Of a DNA stretch of 64,000 bases, positions 1 through 7,595 are shown one piece after another. The notes beneath the pieces are model-generated. The model was not told where the DNA came from. It saw only the letters and a program-made list of their open reading frames with translations, and made no database searches. Position numbers and translations under genes: made by a program. Location: assembly GCF_900109355.1 (NCBI RefSeq), contig NZ_FOBF01000024.1, forward strand, positions 62,001-126,000, given 5' to 3'. The stretch's first letter is position 1, and each line of letters starts with the position of its first letter. The stretch is from Nonomuraea pusilla. Lineage in GTDB: Bacteria > Actinomycetota > Actinomycetes > Streptosporangiales > Streptosporangiaceae.

Positions 1-27
1 TTCAGGTGTCGGAACGAGACACCTGAA
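1..27. promoter_or_regulatory. Perfect 10-bp inverted repeat, likely operator
   Basis: The arms TTCAGGTGTC (1-10) and GACACCTGAA (18-27) are exact reverse complements separated by 7 bases. The right arm runs straight into the ribosome binding site of the gene at 39. Size and spacing fit a dimeric repressor operator (TetR or MarR type). It could also be part of a longer site cut by the window edge, because the upstream DNA is not visible. The regulator is unknown. Confidence 0.55.
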
Positions 28-38
28 GGAGATCCGAA

Positions 39-446
39 ATGACCGCCCTCCCCGTCACTGCCGAGCGGACCAAGTTCCTGCGCCTCGCGCTGGCCCTCGA
101 CGCCGTCGTCACCGGCGCGAACGGGCTGGTCTACCTCGCGTTCGCAGGCCCGGTGAGCACCCTGCTCGGCCCCGGTGCCGGCCTGCTGCGCGAGATCGGG
201 ATCTTCCTCCTCGTGTACGGCGCCGCCGTCGGCGTCATCGCCTCCCGCCCGGCCATCAGCGCCGCCGCCACCAAGGCCGTGATCGGGCTGAACATCGCCT
301 GGACCCTGGCCAGCGTGGGTGCCGTCGTGACCGGCTCGGCTGACTTCACCACGATCGGCGCGATCTGGGCCATCGCCCAGGCCATCGTGGTCGCGGTCTT
401 CGCCGAACTGCAGATCACCGGCCTGCGCAAGGCCCGCACCCTCTGA
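39..446 (+). CDS. Small four-helix integral membrane protein
   Basis: This is a 135-residue protein of unknown function. Four hydrophobic segments are visible, at about residues 12-34, 47-67, 77-99 and 103-125, with short polar loops and a basic C-terminus (LRKARTL), so it should sit in the cytoplasmic membrane. It has no recognisable catalytic motif. The ATG is preceded by GGAGA at 28-32, seven bases upstream, which supports this start. The SnoaL-like gene at 506 follows on the same strand with a 59-base gap, so the two are probably co-transcribed behind the palindrome at 1-27. A small transporter or a DoxX-like membrane protein is possible but not shown. Confidence 0.8.
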   Translation: MTALPVTAERTKFLRLALALDAVVTGANGLVYLAFAGPVSTLLGPGAGLLREIGIFLLVYGAAVGVIASRPAISAAATKAVIGLNIAWTLASVGAVVTGSADFTTIGAIWAIAQAIVVAVFAELQITGLRKARTL

Positions 447-505
447 CCTGACCACCCACCTCAGAACATCCTCAGAACACCACTGACCATAAGGAAAGGC
501 ACGCC

Positions 506-859
506 ATGAACCTGCTCGACCGTTACGTCGCCGCCTGGAACGAGACCGACGCCGAGGCCCGCGCCAAGGCCGTCGCCGAACTGTGGACCGAGGACGCCAC
601 CTACACCGACCCGCTGGCCGACGTCGCCGGCCACGCCGGCATCGCCGCCGTCATCGAGGGCGCGCAGGGCATGTTCCCCGGCCTGGTCTTCAGCGCGGGC
701 GAGCAGTACGACACCCACCACAACATCGCGAGGTTCACCTGGCACCTCGGCCCGGCCGGGGAGGAGCCGGTGGCCGTCGGGTTCGACGTGGTGGAGCTCG
801 CCGAGGACGGCAGGATCCGCAAGGTGCTCGGCTTCCTCGACAAGGTCCCGGCCGCCTGA
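506..859 (+). CDS. SnoaL-like / nuclear transport factor 2 fold protein
   Basis: This 117-residue protein has the layout of the NTF2-like SnoaL superfamily. An N-terminal helix (MNLLDRYVAAWNETDAEAR) is followed by LWTEDATYTDPLADVAGHAGI, the typical acid-rich loop, then a curved sheet ending in VLGFLDKVPAA. Members are cone-shaped dimers that bind small hydrophobic ligands; some are cyclases or isomerases and many have no known substrate. No family-specific catalytic pair can be assigned here. GGAAAGG stands 6 bases before the ATG. It is the second gene of the probable operon starting at 39, and a hairpin at 884-909 follows, so the operon likely ends here. Confidence 0.8.
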   Translation: MNLLDRYVAAWNETDAEARAKAVAELWTEDATYTDPLADVAGHAGIAAVIEGAQGMFPGLVFSAGEQYDTHHNIARFTWHLGPAGEEPVAVGFDVVELAEDGRIRKVLGFLDKVPAA

Positions 860-883
860 CGCCCTCGCCCACCCACCCACCGC

Positions 884-909
884 AAGGCCCCCGCTCCACC
901 GGGGGCCTT
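884..909 (+). terminator. Hairpin terminator after the SnoaL-like gene
   Basis: AAGGCCCCC (884-892) pairs with GGGGGCCTT (901-909) around an 8-base loop, 24 bases after the stop codon at 859. No long U-run follows, as is usual in high-GC actinomycetes. Confidence 0.65.
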
Positions 910-914
910 CGCCA

Positions 915-1401
915 TGCCCAGAGCCACCGCAACCGCCCGAGGCGGGCCCCCGACGGCGCCCAGGTAGAGCCCGCCGTGCTCCTGGGCCGGCCGGGCGGGG
1001 TGGCATGGTCTCCCGCATGGCGGCCCGGCGGCCCGCGTGGTGTCTCACGTCGGTCCGGTGCGGTGGCGTTGTCCGGTGTTGCACGCTGGCCGGGCCGCTG
1101 CAGTGGCCCCGGCCCGAGCCGCCGGTGACACCCCAGACGCCTCCCCGCGCGACCGCCGTGTGACACCAGAGCGCCTCTCCCCGCCTGAGCGGTACGTGTG
1201 CCGCCGCGCCCCTCCTCCTCCGACCGCCTGCCCTCGCAGAGCCGCCCGGATGGGGACGCCCGACCGATACGTGTGCCAAGACGGCTCTCCCTCTCCGACC
1301 GCCTGTTCGTGCACAGCCGCCCGGAGAGGGAGGAGCGGGCTCTCCTCCCTGGCCCCTGCCGGATTCCCCCTGCGGGACTCCCCTGCCGGGCGGAAAACGG
1401 T
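915..1401. repeat. Gene-free stretch with imperfect 35-bp and 75-bp direct repeats
   Basis: No credible gene lies here; the open frames have no start signals and resemble no family. Two imperfect repeats are visible. One, with a period of 35 bp, begins GTGACACC at 1125 and again at 1160. The other, with a period of 75 bp, has CGGTACGTGTGCC at 1190 and CGATACGTGTGCC at 1265, CGACCGCCTG at 1221 and 1296, and AGCCGCCCGGA at 1240 and 1315. The repeats lie just upstream of the MFS promoter. Confidence 0.6.
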
Positions 1402-1430
1402 TTGCCCTGACACGTTCCCCCTCCGACAAT
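1402..1430 (+). promoter_or_regulatory. Candidate promoter of the MFS gene, leaderless start
   Basis: TTGCCC (1402-1407) and GACAAT (1425-1430) are separated by 17 bases, and the GTG start at 1439 begins 8 bases after the -10 box. There is no ribosome binding site. The geometry predicts transcription starting at or next to the start codon. Confidence 0.5.
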
Positions 1431-1438
1431 GTGACCCT

Positions 1439-2731
1439 GTGCCCGACCGACTGAAGCGCCTGCTCCGCCACCTCGTCCTCGACCTGAGCCCGCTGCGCTC
1501 GTCCCGCGACTTCCGGCTCCTGTTCAGTTCCGGCTTCGTCACCATGTTCGGGACGTTCGTCTCGATGGTGGCGGTGCCGTACCAGATGAAGGAGCTGACC
1601 GGCTCCTACCTCGCGGTCGGTCTGGTGAGCCTGGCGGAGTTCGTGCCGATGGTGGTGTGCGGGCTCTGGGGCGGCGCCATCGCCGACGCGCTCGACCGCC
1701 GCAAGATCATTGTGCTGAGCGAGCTGGGCCTGCTGCTGACGTCGCTCGGGCTCATGGTCAACGCCATGCTGCCCACCCCGCAGGTGTGGGTCCTGTACGT
1801 CACCGGCGCGATCGCCACCGGTGTCGGCAGCCTGCAGCGGCCCAGCCTGGAGGCGCTGATCCAGCAGGTCGTCCCGCACGACCAGCAGGGCGCGGCGGCG
1901 GTGCTGAACAGCATGCGCTGGAACATCGGCGCCATCGCGGCCCCGGCGCTGGGCGGCTTCCTCGTGGCGGCGCTCGGCCCGGCCGCCGCGTACGGCATCG
2001 ACGCGCTGACGTTCCTGCTGTCGCTCATGCTGCTCTACCGCATCGGCTCCGTGCCGCCCGGCGAGGACGCCGCGCCCGCCTCGCTGCGGTCGCTCGCCGA
2101 AGGCATCCGGTACGCGGCCGGACGCGGCGACCTCCTGGGGACGTACCTCGTGGACATCGCCGCCATGGTGTTCGCGATGTCCACGGCGCTGTACCCCTTC
2201 CTGGCCGACGAGCTGGGCGCGCCGGAGGCGCTCGGCCTGCTGTACTCCGCCGGGGCGGTGGGCGCCCTCGTCTCCTCGCTCGGCGGCAACTGGGCGGCCC
2301 GCGTGCAACGCCAGGGCCTCGGCGTGATCGTCGCGGCGGCCGTGTGGGGCGTGGCGGTGGCGCTGGCCGCGATCGCGCCGGGGTTCTGGGCGGTGTTCGC
2401 CTGCCTGGCCCTGGCCGGGGCCGCCGACATGATCAGCGGCATCTTCCGCATGACGATGTGGAACCAGACCATCCCGCAGGAGCTGCGCGGGCGGCTGGCC
2501 GGCATCGAGCTGCTGTCGTACGCGAGCGGGCCGATGGTGGGCAACGCCCGCGCCAGCTTCATGGCGCAGCTCGGCGGCACCAGGTTCTCCCTGGGCCTGG
2601 GCGGGCTGCTCTGCGTGGCCGCCGTGGCCGCGCTCGGCGCCGCCCTGCCGGCCTTCCGCCGCTACGACGCGCGGACCAGCCTGCACGCCCAAGCGGAGAA
2701 AGCCCGCCGCGAAGCCACCACCCCCGCCTGA
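1439..2731 (+). CDS. MFS transporter, MFS_3 / enterobactin-exporter-like
   Basis: The 430-residue protein has about 12 hydrophobic segments and the layout of MFS_3-type efflux permeases. The N-terminal SRDFRLLFSSGFVTMFGTF is typical, as is the cytoplasmic loop after helix 2 (GGAIADALDRRKI), which matches the MFS signature G-x3-D-x2-R-R. The C-terminus is basic and alanine rich. Substrate cannot be told from sequence; relatives export siderophores, macrolides or other drugs. GTG 1439 is chosen because family similarity begins right after it and a -10 element sits 8 bases upstream. The open frame extends back to 1037, but that part reads as low-quality arginine/proline sequence across the repeats. 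It stands alone, with tandem repeats after the stop. Confidence 0.85.
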   Translation: MPDRLKRLLRHLVLDLSPLRSSRDFRLLFSSGFVTMFGTFVSMVAVPYQMKELTGSYLAVGLVSLAEFVPMVVCGLWGGAIADALDRRKIIVLSELGLLLTSLGLMVNAMLPTPQVWVLYVTGAIATGVGSLQRPSLEALIQQVVPHDQQGAAAVLNSMRWNIGAIAAPALGGFLVAALGPAAAYGIDALTFLLSLMLLYRIGSVPPGEDAAPASLRSLAEGIRYAAGRGDLLGTYLVDIAAMVFAMSTALYPFLADELGAPEALGLLYSAGAVGALVSSLGGNWAARVQRQGLGVIVAAAVWGVAVALAAIAPGFWAVFACLALAGAADMISGIFRMTMWNQTIPQELRGRLAGIELLSYASGPMVGNARASFMAQLGGTRFSLGLGGLLCVAAVAALGAALPAFRRYDARTSLHAQAEKARREATTPA

Positions 2732-2733
2732 CG

Positions 2734-2880
2734 ACCGACATCCGTCACGCCGGCGGGGCCACCTCGTGGACCGACATCCGTCACGCCGGCGGGGCCACCT
2801 CGTGGACCGACATCCGTCACGCGGGGGCGGGGGCCACCTCGTGGACCGACATCCGTCACGCGGGGGCGGGGGCCACCTCA
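2734..2880. repeat. Four-copy tandem repeat, 36-39 bp unit
   Basis: Units start with ACCGACATCCGTCACG at 2734, 2770, 2806 and 2845 and end with GGGGCCACCTCGTGG or variants. The first two are 36 bp and the third is 39 bp with an expanded G-run. Degraded material of similar composition continues to about 2930. The array begins 3 bases after the MFS stop and fills most of the gap to the convergent phosphoesterase. The copies abut directly with no unique spacers. Confidence 0.9.
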
Positions 2881-2933
2881 CTGGCCGGGGGCCCGTCATG
2901 CTGGGGCGGGGTCGGCTCGTGGGGCGGGGGCCG

Positions 2934-3686
2934 TCAGGTTGAGGAGGGGCGGCCCTCCAGTTCGGCGAAGACGCGCAGCGCCTCCGTGTCGGAGTACGTG
3001 GACGTCACGTACTCCGACACCCACTCCTCGATCCCGTCGAACCCGCTCTCGGCGCGCAGCCGCCGCCCCACCTCCTCCGCGTCGAGCGGCGTGCGCCGCA
3101 GCGTCACCGCGCCGGTCTCGCCGTCGAGCAGCGCCCAGTGCGCTCCGGGCGTGCCGTACGCCATCCCGATCGCCCCCGGGTTGACGATGAGGACGCGGTC
3201 GGCCAGCCGGACGAACGGCATGTGCGTGTGGCCGAGCACCACCGTGTCGGCCCGCTCGCCCGCCAGCACCTCGGCCCACCGCTCCAGCGAGCTGTCGACC
3301 AGGATCATCTCCTGGTCGTCGCGCGGCGTGGCGTGCACGAACAGCGTGGTGCCCAGGCGGCCGAGGTCGAGCTCCTGCCGCTGCGGCAGCCCGGCCAGCA
3401 GCTCCACCTGGTCGGGACGCAGCTGCTGCGCCGCCCACCGCGAGATCTCGTACGGGCTCGGCCCGCCCTTGGCCGCCTCGACCAGTTCCCTCTCGGCGTT
3501 GCCGTTGACCCAGATCGCCCGCTCCCCGAGCCCGACCAGCAGGTCGAGCGTCTCGACGGGCATCGGGCCCGCCGCGATGTCGCCGGTCAACGCGATCAGG
3601 TCGGCCGCGGCCACGTCGGGCTCGCTCAGGACGGCCTCCAACGCCGGCAGGATTCCATGGATGTCAGAAAGGACTGCGATACGCAT
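2934..3686 (-). CDS. Calcineurin-like metallophosphoesterase
   Basis: This 250-residue protein of the YfcE/MJ0936-like class begins MRIAVLSDIHG, giving the D-x-H metal motif at residues 8-10. Further metal motifs follow in order: GDI, GNAE (the GNH(E) block), VHATPRDD, and GHTHMPF near residue 150. Such enzymes hydrolyse phosphodiesters or phosphomonoesters with two divalent metals; the natural substrate is unknown. The frame is open a further 22 codons upstream, but ATG 3686 is preceded by GGAGGAGG, which sets the start. The gene is single and convergent with the MFS gene across the 36-bp repeat array. Confidence 0.85.
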   Translation of the reverse strand: MRIAVLSDIHGILPALEAVLSEPDVAAADLIALTGDIAAGPMPVETLDLLVGLGERAIWVNGNAERELVEAAKGGPSPYEISRWAAQQLRPDQVELLAGLPQRQELDLGRLGTTLFVHATPRDDQEMILVDSSLERWAEVLAGERADTVVLGHTHMPFVRLADRVLIVNPGAIGMAYGTPGAHWALLDGETGAVTLRRTPLDAEEVGRRLRAESGFDGIEEWVSEYVTSTYSDTEALRVFAELEGRPSST

Positions 3687-3812
3687 GCCCCCAGCCTCCT
3701 CCTCGACACCCACTCCAGGACGCCGCTTTCGCCCAGAGCACAGGCGCAACACCGGTGATCAGCCGCGCGTCGAGCGCAGCGCGGAAGGGTCCGCCACCGC
3801 GACCTCCGAGGA

Positions 3813-3962
3813 GCGCTCGCGACTCCTCGCACCATCCGATCCGAGAGGCAGTCATCCGGTCCGAGGGGCGCTCAAGACTCCTCGCGCCATCCGGTCCGAG
3901 AGGCGCTCGCGACTCCTCGTACCATCCAGCCGAGGGGCGCTCAGGACTCCTCGCGCCATCCG
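3813..3962. repeat. Degenerate ~35-bp repeats covering the 3' end of the 77-residue gene
   Basis: The core GCGCTCNNGACTCCTCGNNCCATCC occurs at 3813, 3868, 3903 and 3937, with a decayed copy near 3843. The last copy covers the final codons and stop (3941-3943) of the minus-strand gene, so the array looks like repeated duplication of that gene's terminus into the downstream DNA. The remainder of the 254-base gap (3687-3812) holds nothing recognisable. Confidence 0.75.
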
Positions 3963-4174
3963 TCGTGCCGCTCCACCAGTTCGTCCACCCTGGCCAGGCT
4001 GTCCGGGTCGAGGTCCTCGGCCACGACGAGCCACTGGGCGTCCTCGGCGTCGTCCTCGCCCGCGAGGGTCTCGCGCACCACCCGCGGCACGCCCAGCTCC
4101 GGGAACCACTCGGCCAGCGTCTCGGCGACCTCCTCGGCGGCGTCACGCTCGGCGAAGACCAGTAGCTGCCTCAT
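3941..4174 (-). CDS. Small acidic protein of unknown function
   Basis: This 77-residue protein begins MRQLLVFAERDAAEEVAETL. It is strongly acidic, with a predicted beta strand, a helix, and a second strand-helix pair around LVVAEDLDPDSLARVDELVE, resembling a single ferredoxin-like alpha-beta unit. It has no signal peptide or membrane segment. The open frame reaches 4330, but the upstream 52 codons look non-coding and ATG 4174 begins the clean acidic reading frame. The start is divergent from the Uma2-like gene at 4273, with 98 bases between. Its C-terminal codons are repeated downstream. I do not recognise the family. Confidence 0.6.
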   Translation of the reverse strand: MRQLLVFAERDAAEEVAETLAEWFPELGVPRVVRETLAGEDDAEDAQWLVVAEDLDPDSLARVDELVERHDGWREES

Positions 4175-4238
4175 GCGACCGCATTCTGCCAGCCCGCACG
4201 GCCCCGGCGCGGCCGCGCTCACGCTGGGCGAACAGGAG

Positions 4239-4266
4239 TTCACACAGCGTCGTGACGCGCTACCGT
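4239..4266 (+). promoter_or_regulatory. Candidate promoter of the Uma2-like gene, leaderless start
   Basis: TTCACA (4239-4244) and TACCGT (4261-4266) are 16 bases apart and the ATG at 4273 follows 6 bases after the -10. No Shine-Dalgarno sequence precedes the ATG. Confidence 0.45.
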
Positions 4267-4272
4267 AACGGC

Positions 4273-4869
4273 ATGACAGCAGAAGCCGACCTGGACGACG
4301 GGCCGGGGCTGCCGGAGTGGCTGATCCCACCGCCGCAGGGGTTCGTCGCGGAAGACCTCGACCGCCTGCCCGGCCTCCCCCTGCACGCGGAGCTGATCGA
4401 CGGCAGCCTCGTCTTCTTCAGCCCGCAGACCGCCTTCCACTCGTGCTCGCTGTCGCTGTTCCAGCTGGAGCTGGGCCGGGCGGTCCCGCCGGGCTTCCGC
4501 GTGCTGCGCCGTACGAGCCTCATCCTCGACGAGGACCAGCGCCCGCAGCCCGACCTCTGCGTCACGCGCTTCGACGGCCCGCGCGACCCCGGCCACGCCT
4601 ACCGCGGCCACGACGTCAGGCTGGTGGCGGAGGTCGTCTCGGCCGACTCGCGCTCGCGCGACCGCAAACGCAAGCCCGCCCTGTACGCCGAGGCCGGCAT
4701 CCCCCACTTCTGGCGGGTCGAGAACGATCGCGGCAGGCCCGTGGTCTACGTCTACGAGCTCGACCCGGCCACCGCCTCCTACGTCGTCACCGGCATCCAC
4801 CGCGGCCGCCTGCGCCTGGCGGTGCCGTTCGAGGTCGACATCGACCTCGCCCGCATCGACCATTTCTGA
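4273..4869 (+). CDS. Uma2-family PD-(D/E)xK nuclease-like protein
   Basis: This 198-residue protein has the Uma2 (DUF820) architecture. ELIDGSLVFFSP is the N-terminal strand block, QRPQPDLCV carries the catalytic Asp, LVAEVVSADSR the Glu, and DRKRKPALYAEAGIPHFW the Lys, followed by the usual C-terminal strand pair. The nuclease triad is therefore intact. Uma2 proteins are abundant in cyanobacteria and actinomycetes; a link to restriction-like activity is inferred from fold and the cellular role is not established. The gene is single, divergent from the 77-residue gene and convergent with pheT. No neighbouring methyltransferase suggests a restriction pair. Confidence 0.85.
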   Translation: MTAEADLDDGPGLPEWLIPPPQGFVAEDLDRLPGLPLHAELIDGSLVFFSPQTAFHSCSLSLFQLELGRAVPPGFRVLRRTSLILDEDQRPQPDLCVTRFDGPRDPGHAYRGHDVRLVAEVVSADSRSRDRKRKPALYAEAGIPHFWRVENDRGRPVVYVYELDPATASYVVTGIHRGRLRLAVPFEVDIDLARIDHF

Positions 4870-4979
4870 ACGGCGCCCCGGCTCGCTCGGGAACGACGGA
4901 GCCCGGGGCGCCGGGGCCGGACGGAGTGCGTCCAGCCCCGGCGACCCGGGCCCGTGCCGGCGTCGCCGGCAGCCGCGCG

Positions 4980-5061
4980 GCAGCCGGTGCAGGCGCTGCC
5001 GTCAGCGGCGTAGCTCCGCGGCAGCCCGTGTCGGCGCTGCCGTCAGCCGCGCAGCTGCGCG
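4980..5061. repeat. Two 41-bp tandem repeats overlapping the pheT stop codon
   Basis: Positions 4980-5020 and 5021-5061 are the same 41-bp unit with about six mismatches. The core GGCGCTGCCGTCAGC is identical. The second copy contains the last six pheT codons and its stop (5043-5045). A more decayed copy may precede from about 4945. Confidence 0.8.
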
Positions 5062-7595
5062 CCGACCCGGTCGGCGGCCATGGCGACGGCGGTGTCCCTG
5101 GCCGCGGTGGTCTCCTCCACGGTCAGCGTGCGGTCGGGCGCGCGGAAGCGCAGGGTGTACGCCAGCGACTTGTTCCCCTCGCCCACCTGCTCGCCGGTGT
5201 AGACGTCGAACAGCCGGATCGACTCCAGCAGCTCGCCCGCGCCGTCGCGCAGCGCCGCCTCCACGTCCGCGACGGGCGTGAAGTCGGGCACGATCAGTGC
5301 GACGTCCTGCGTCGCCACCGGGTACGCCGAGACGGCGGGCGTCTCGACGGGGCCGGGCATGGCGCTCTCCAGCCGCGACAGCTCCAGCTCCATCGCGGCG
5401 GTGCGCGGCGGCAGCCCGTACGCCTCGATGACGCGCGGGTGCAGCTCGCCGGCGTGCCCGACGAGGGTGTCGCCCACGTAGAGCGCGGCGCACCGGCCCG
5501 GGTGCCATGGCTCGTGCTGGTCGGCGCTGATCGACAGCTCCACCCGCGCCTCGGCGGCGACGAGCCTGGCGGCCTGCACGGCGTCGGCCCAGGACGCCTG
5601 GCGTCCAGCGCCCCACCAGCCGGACCGGTCGAACTCACCGGCGAGCACGACCGCGACCCGCACCGGCTGGTCGGGCAGCGCCGCCTCGACGGAGGCGAGC
5701 TCCTCGGGGGTGGGCCTGCGCTCGACGCCGAGCACCGGCGCGGTGCCGGAGGCGCCCTCGCGCGGCCGGTAGACCGCGCCGGTCTCGAACAGCGCCACGT
5801 CGGAGAAGCCCCGCCCGATGTTGCGCACCAGGGTCTTGAGCAGACCCGGCAGCAGCGTCGTGCGCATCAGCGGCTCGTCCTCCGACAGCGGGTTGGCCAG
5901 CCGGACGGCGCGGCGGCGCGCGTCGTCGGCGGGCAGCAGGAGCCGGTCGAAGTCGTCCTCGCTGACGAACGGGTAGGCGAGCACCTCGACGTGGCCGCTC
6001 TCGGCCAGCGCCCTGCCGACCCGCCTGCGCAGCCGCTGCCCCTCGGTCAGCCCGGCGCCCGCGGGCGCCGACGGCAGCACCGACGGCAGGCCGGCGTAGC
6101 CCTCCAGCCGGATGACCTCCTCGGCCAGGTCGTTGGGGTCGGTCAGGTCGGGGCGCCACGACGGCGGCGTCACCGTGATCATGTCCTCGCCGGTGACGGC
6201 CAGCCTGGCCGCCAGCTCGCCGCCGGTGACGACGCCGGTGGGGTCGACGCCGCCCTGCCGGGTGGCCGGGTCGGCGCCGCCGGCGACGACGCAGCCGATC
6301 TGCTCCAGCCGGCGTACCACGGTCTCCTTGGCGTACGTCACGCCCGCGACCCGGCCGGGGTAGCCGGCCGGGATCGCGATGCGCGCCGGCTCCACCTCGA
6401 CCTCGGCGTGGGTGACGCCGGGCTGCACGGTGGCGCCGCCCAGCTCGGCGAGCAGCTGCACGGCCCGCCATGACGCGACGAGCGGCAGCTCCCTGTCGAC
6501 GCCGCGCTCGAACCGCTTGGACGCCTCGGACACCAGGCCGTGCCTGCGCGACTCGCGCGAGATGCCGGTGGCGGAGAAGTGCGCGGCCTCGATGACGATG
6601 TCGGTGGACGCGTCGGAGATCTCGGTCTCCAGGCCGCCCATCGTGCCCGCCATCGAGATCGGCCCCGACTGGTCGGTGATGAGGATGTCGTCGGGGTCGA
6701 GGTCGCGTACGACGTGGTCGAGCGTCTCCAGGCGCTCGCCCTGCCGCGCCCTGCGCACGACGATCTCACCGGTCAGCTTGGCCCGGTCGAACGCGTGCAG
6801 CGGCTGGCCGAGCTCCAGCATGAGGTAGTTGGTGATGTCGACGGCCAGCGAGACCGGCCGCATGCCGGCGCGGGTGAGGCGTACCCGCATCCAGAGGGGG
6901 CTGCGGGCGGCGGGGTCGAAGCCGCGCACCTCGCGCAGCACGAACCTGTCGCAGGCCGTGGGGTCGGCGATCGAGGCCGGCCAGGACGGGCCGTCGGCGG
7001 CGGGCACCTCGACGGCGGCGGGGTCGCGGAACTCCACGCCGAACGCGGTGGCCGCCTCGCGGGCCACGCCCCTGATCGACAGCGCGTAGCCGACGTCGGG
7101 CGTGATCTCCAGCTCGATGACGTCGTCGCGCAGGCCGAGCAGCTCGACCACGTCGGCGCCGATGGGCGTGCCGGGCGGCAGCACCATGATGCCGGCGTGG
7201 TCGTCGCCCAGGCCCAGCTCGCGCTCGGAGCAGATCATGCCTTCGGACATGCGCCCGTACGTCTTGCGGGCGCCGACCTCGAACCCGCCGGGCAGCACGC
7301 CGCCGGGCAGCACGACCGGGACGCGGTCGCCCACCACGAAGTTCGTGGCGCCACAGACGATCTCCCGGGGCGTCGCCTCGCCGACCTCGACCCTGCAGTG
7401 CCTGATGGGCTTCTTGAAGCCGGTGAGCTCCTCGATCTCCAGCACCTCGCCGACCACGACGTTCTTGACGTCGTGCCCGTGGGAGGCGATGGACTCGAGC
7501 TTCAGCCCTGCGGCCGTGAGCTTGTCGGCCACCTCCTGAGCGGTGGCCGCCGGGAGATCGACATACTCCCGCAGCCAGGAGAGCGGGACCTTCAT
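5043..7595 (-). CDS. pheT: Phenylalanine--tRNA ligase beta subunit
   Basis: The 850-residue beta subunit of the (alpha-beta)2 PheRS charges tRNA-Phe in the cytoplasm. It begins MKVPLSWLREYVDL, typical of bacterial PheT. The tRNA-binding OB domain lies at about residues 40-150, the B3/B4 editing region follows, then the B5 domain, the catalytic-like core, and the C-terminal anticodon-binding ferredoxin-fold domain ending in AADRVGAQLRG. Length matches the family. The ATG overlaps the pheS stop by one base (TGATG), so the pair is translationally coupled. The stop codon lies within a 41-bp repeat. Confidence 0.98.
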   Translation of the reverse strand: MKVPLSWLREYVDLPAATAQEVADKLTAAGLKLESIASHGHDVKNVVVGEVLEIEELTGFKKPIRHCRVEVGEATPREIVCGATNFVVGDRVPVVLPGGVLPGGFEVGARKTYGRMSEGMICSERELGLGDDHAGIMVLPPGTPIGADVVELLGLRDDVIELEITPDVGYALSIRGVAREAATAFGVEFRDPAAVEVPAADGPSWPASIADPTACDRFVLREVRGFDPAARSPLWMRVRLTRAGMRPVSLAVDITNYLMLELGQPLHAFDRAKLTGEIVVRRARQGERLETLDHVVRDLDPDDILITDQSGPISMAGTMGGLETEISDASTDIVIEAAHFSATGISRESRRHGLVSEASKRFERGVDRELPLVASWRAVQLLAELGGATVQPGVTHAEVEVEPARIAIPAGYPGRVAGVTYAKETVVRRLEQIGCVVAGGADPATRQGGVDPTGVVTGGELAARLAVTGEDMITVTPPSWRPDLTDPNDLAEEVIRLEGYAGLPSVLPSAPAGAGLTEGQRLRRRVGRALAESGHVEVLAYPFVSEDDFDRLLLPADDARRRAVRLANPLSEDEPLMRTTLLPGLLKTLVRNIGRGFSDVALFETGAVYRPREGASGTAPVLGVERRPTPEELASVEAALPDQPVRVAVVLAGEFDRSGWWGAGRQASWADAVQAARLVAAEARVELSISADQHEPWHPGRCAALYVGDTLVGHAGELHPRVIEAYGLPPRTAAMELELSRLESAMPGPVETPAVSAYPVATQDVALIVPDFTPVADVEAALRDGAGELLESIRLFDVYTGEQVGEGNKSLAYTLRFRAPDRTLTVEETTAARDTAVAMAADRVGAQLRG

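Noticed and set aside
2734..2880. CRISPR array
   Set aside because: The units are directly adjacent with no unique spacers, and there are no cas genes in the window.
461..2899. An 812-residue minus-strand open frame
   Set aside because: It overlaps the SnoaL-like and MFS genes, has Arg/His/Gly-rich shadow composition and repeats of the tandem array. In GC-rich DNA such antisense frames are expected.
3813..3962. Short palindromic repeats as a CRISPR or REP-transposase element
   Set aside because: The repeats are degenerate, spaced without unique spacers, and no transposase or cas gene is present.
4273..4869. Uma2-like gene as part of a restriction or defence cluster
   Set aside because: No methyltransferase, helicase or other defence gene is adjacent; a nuclease motif alone does not show defence.
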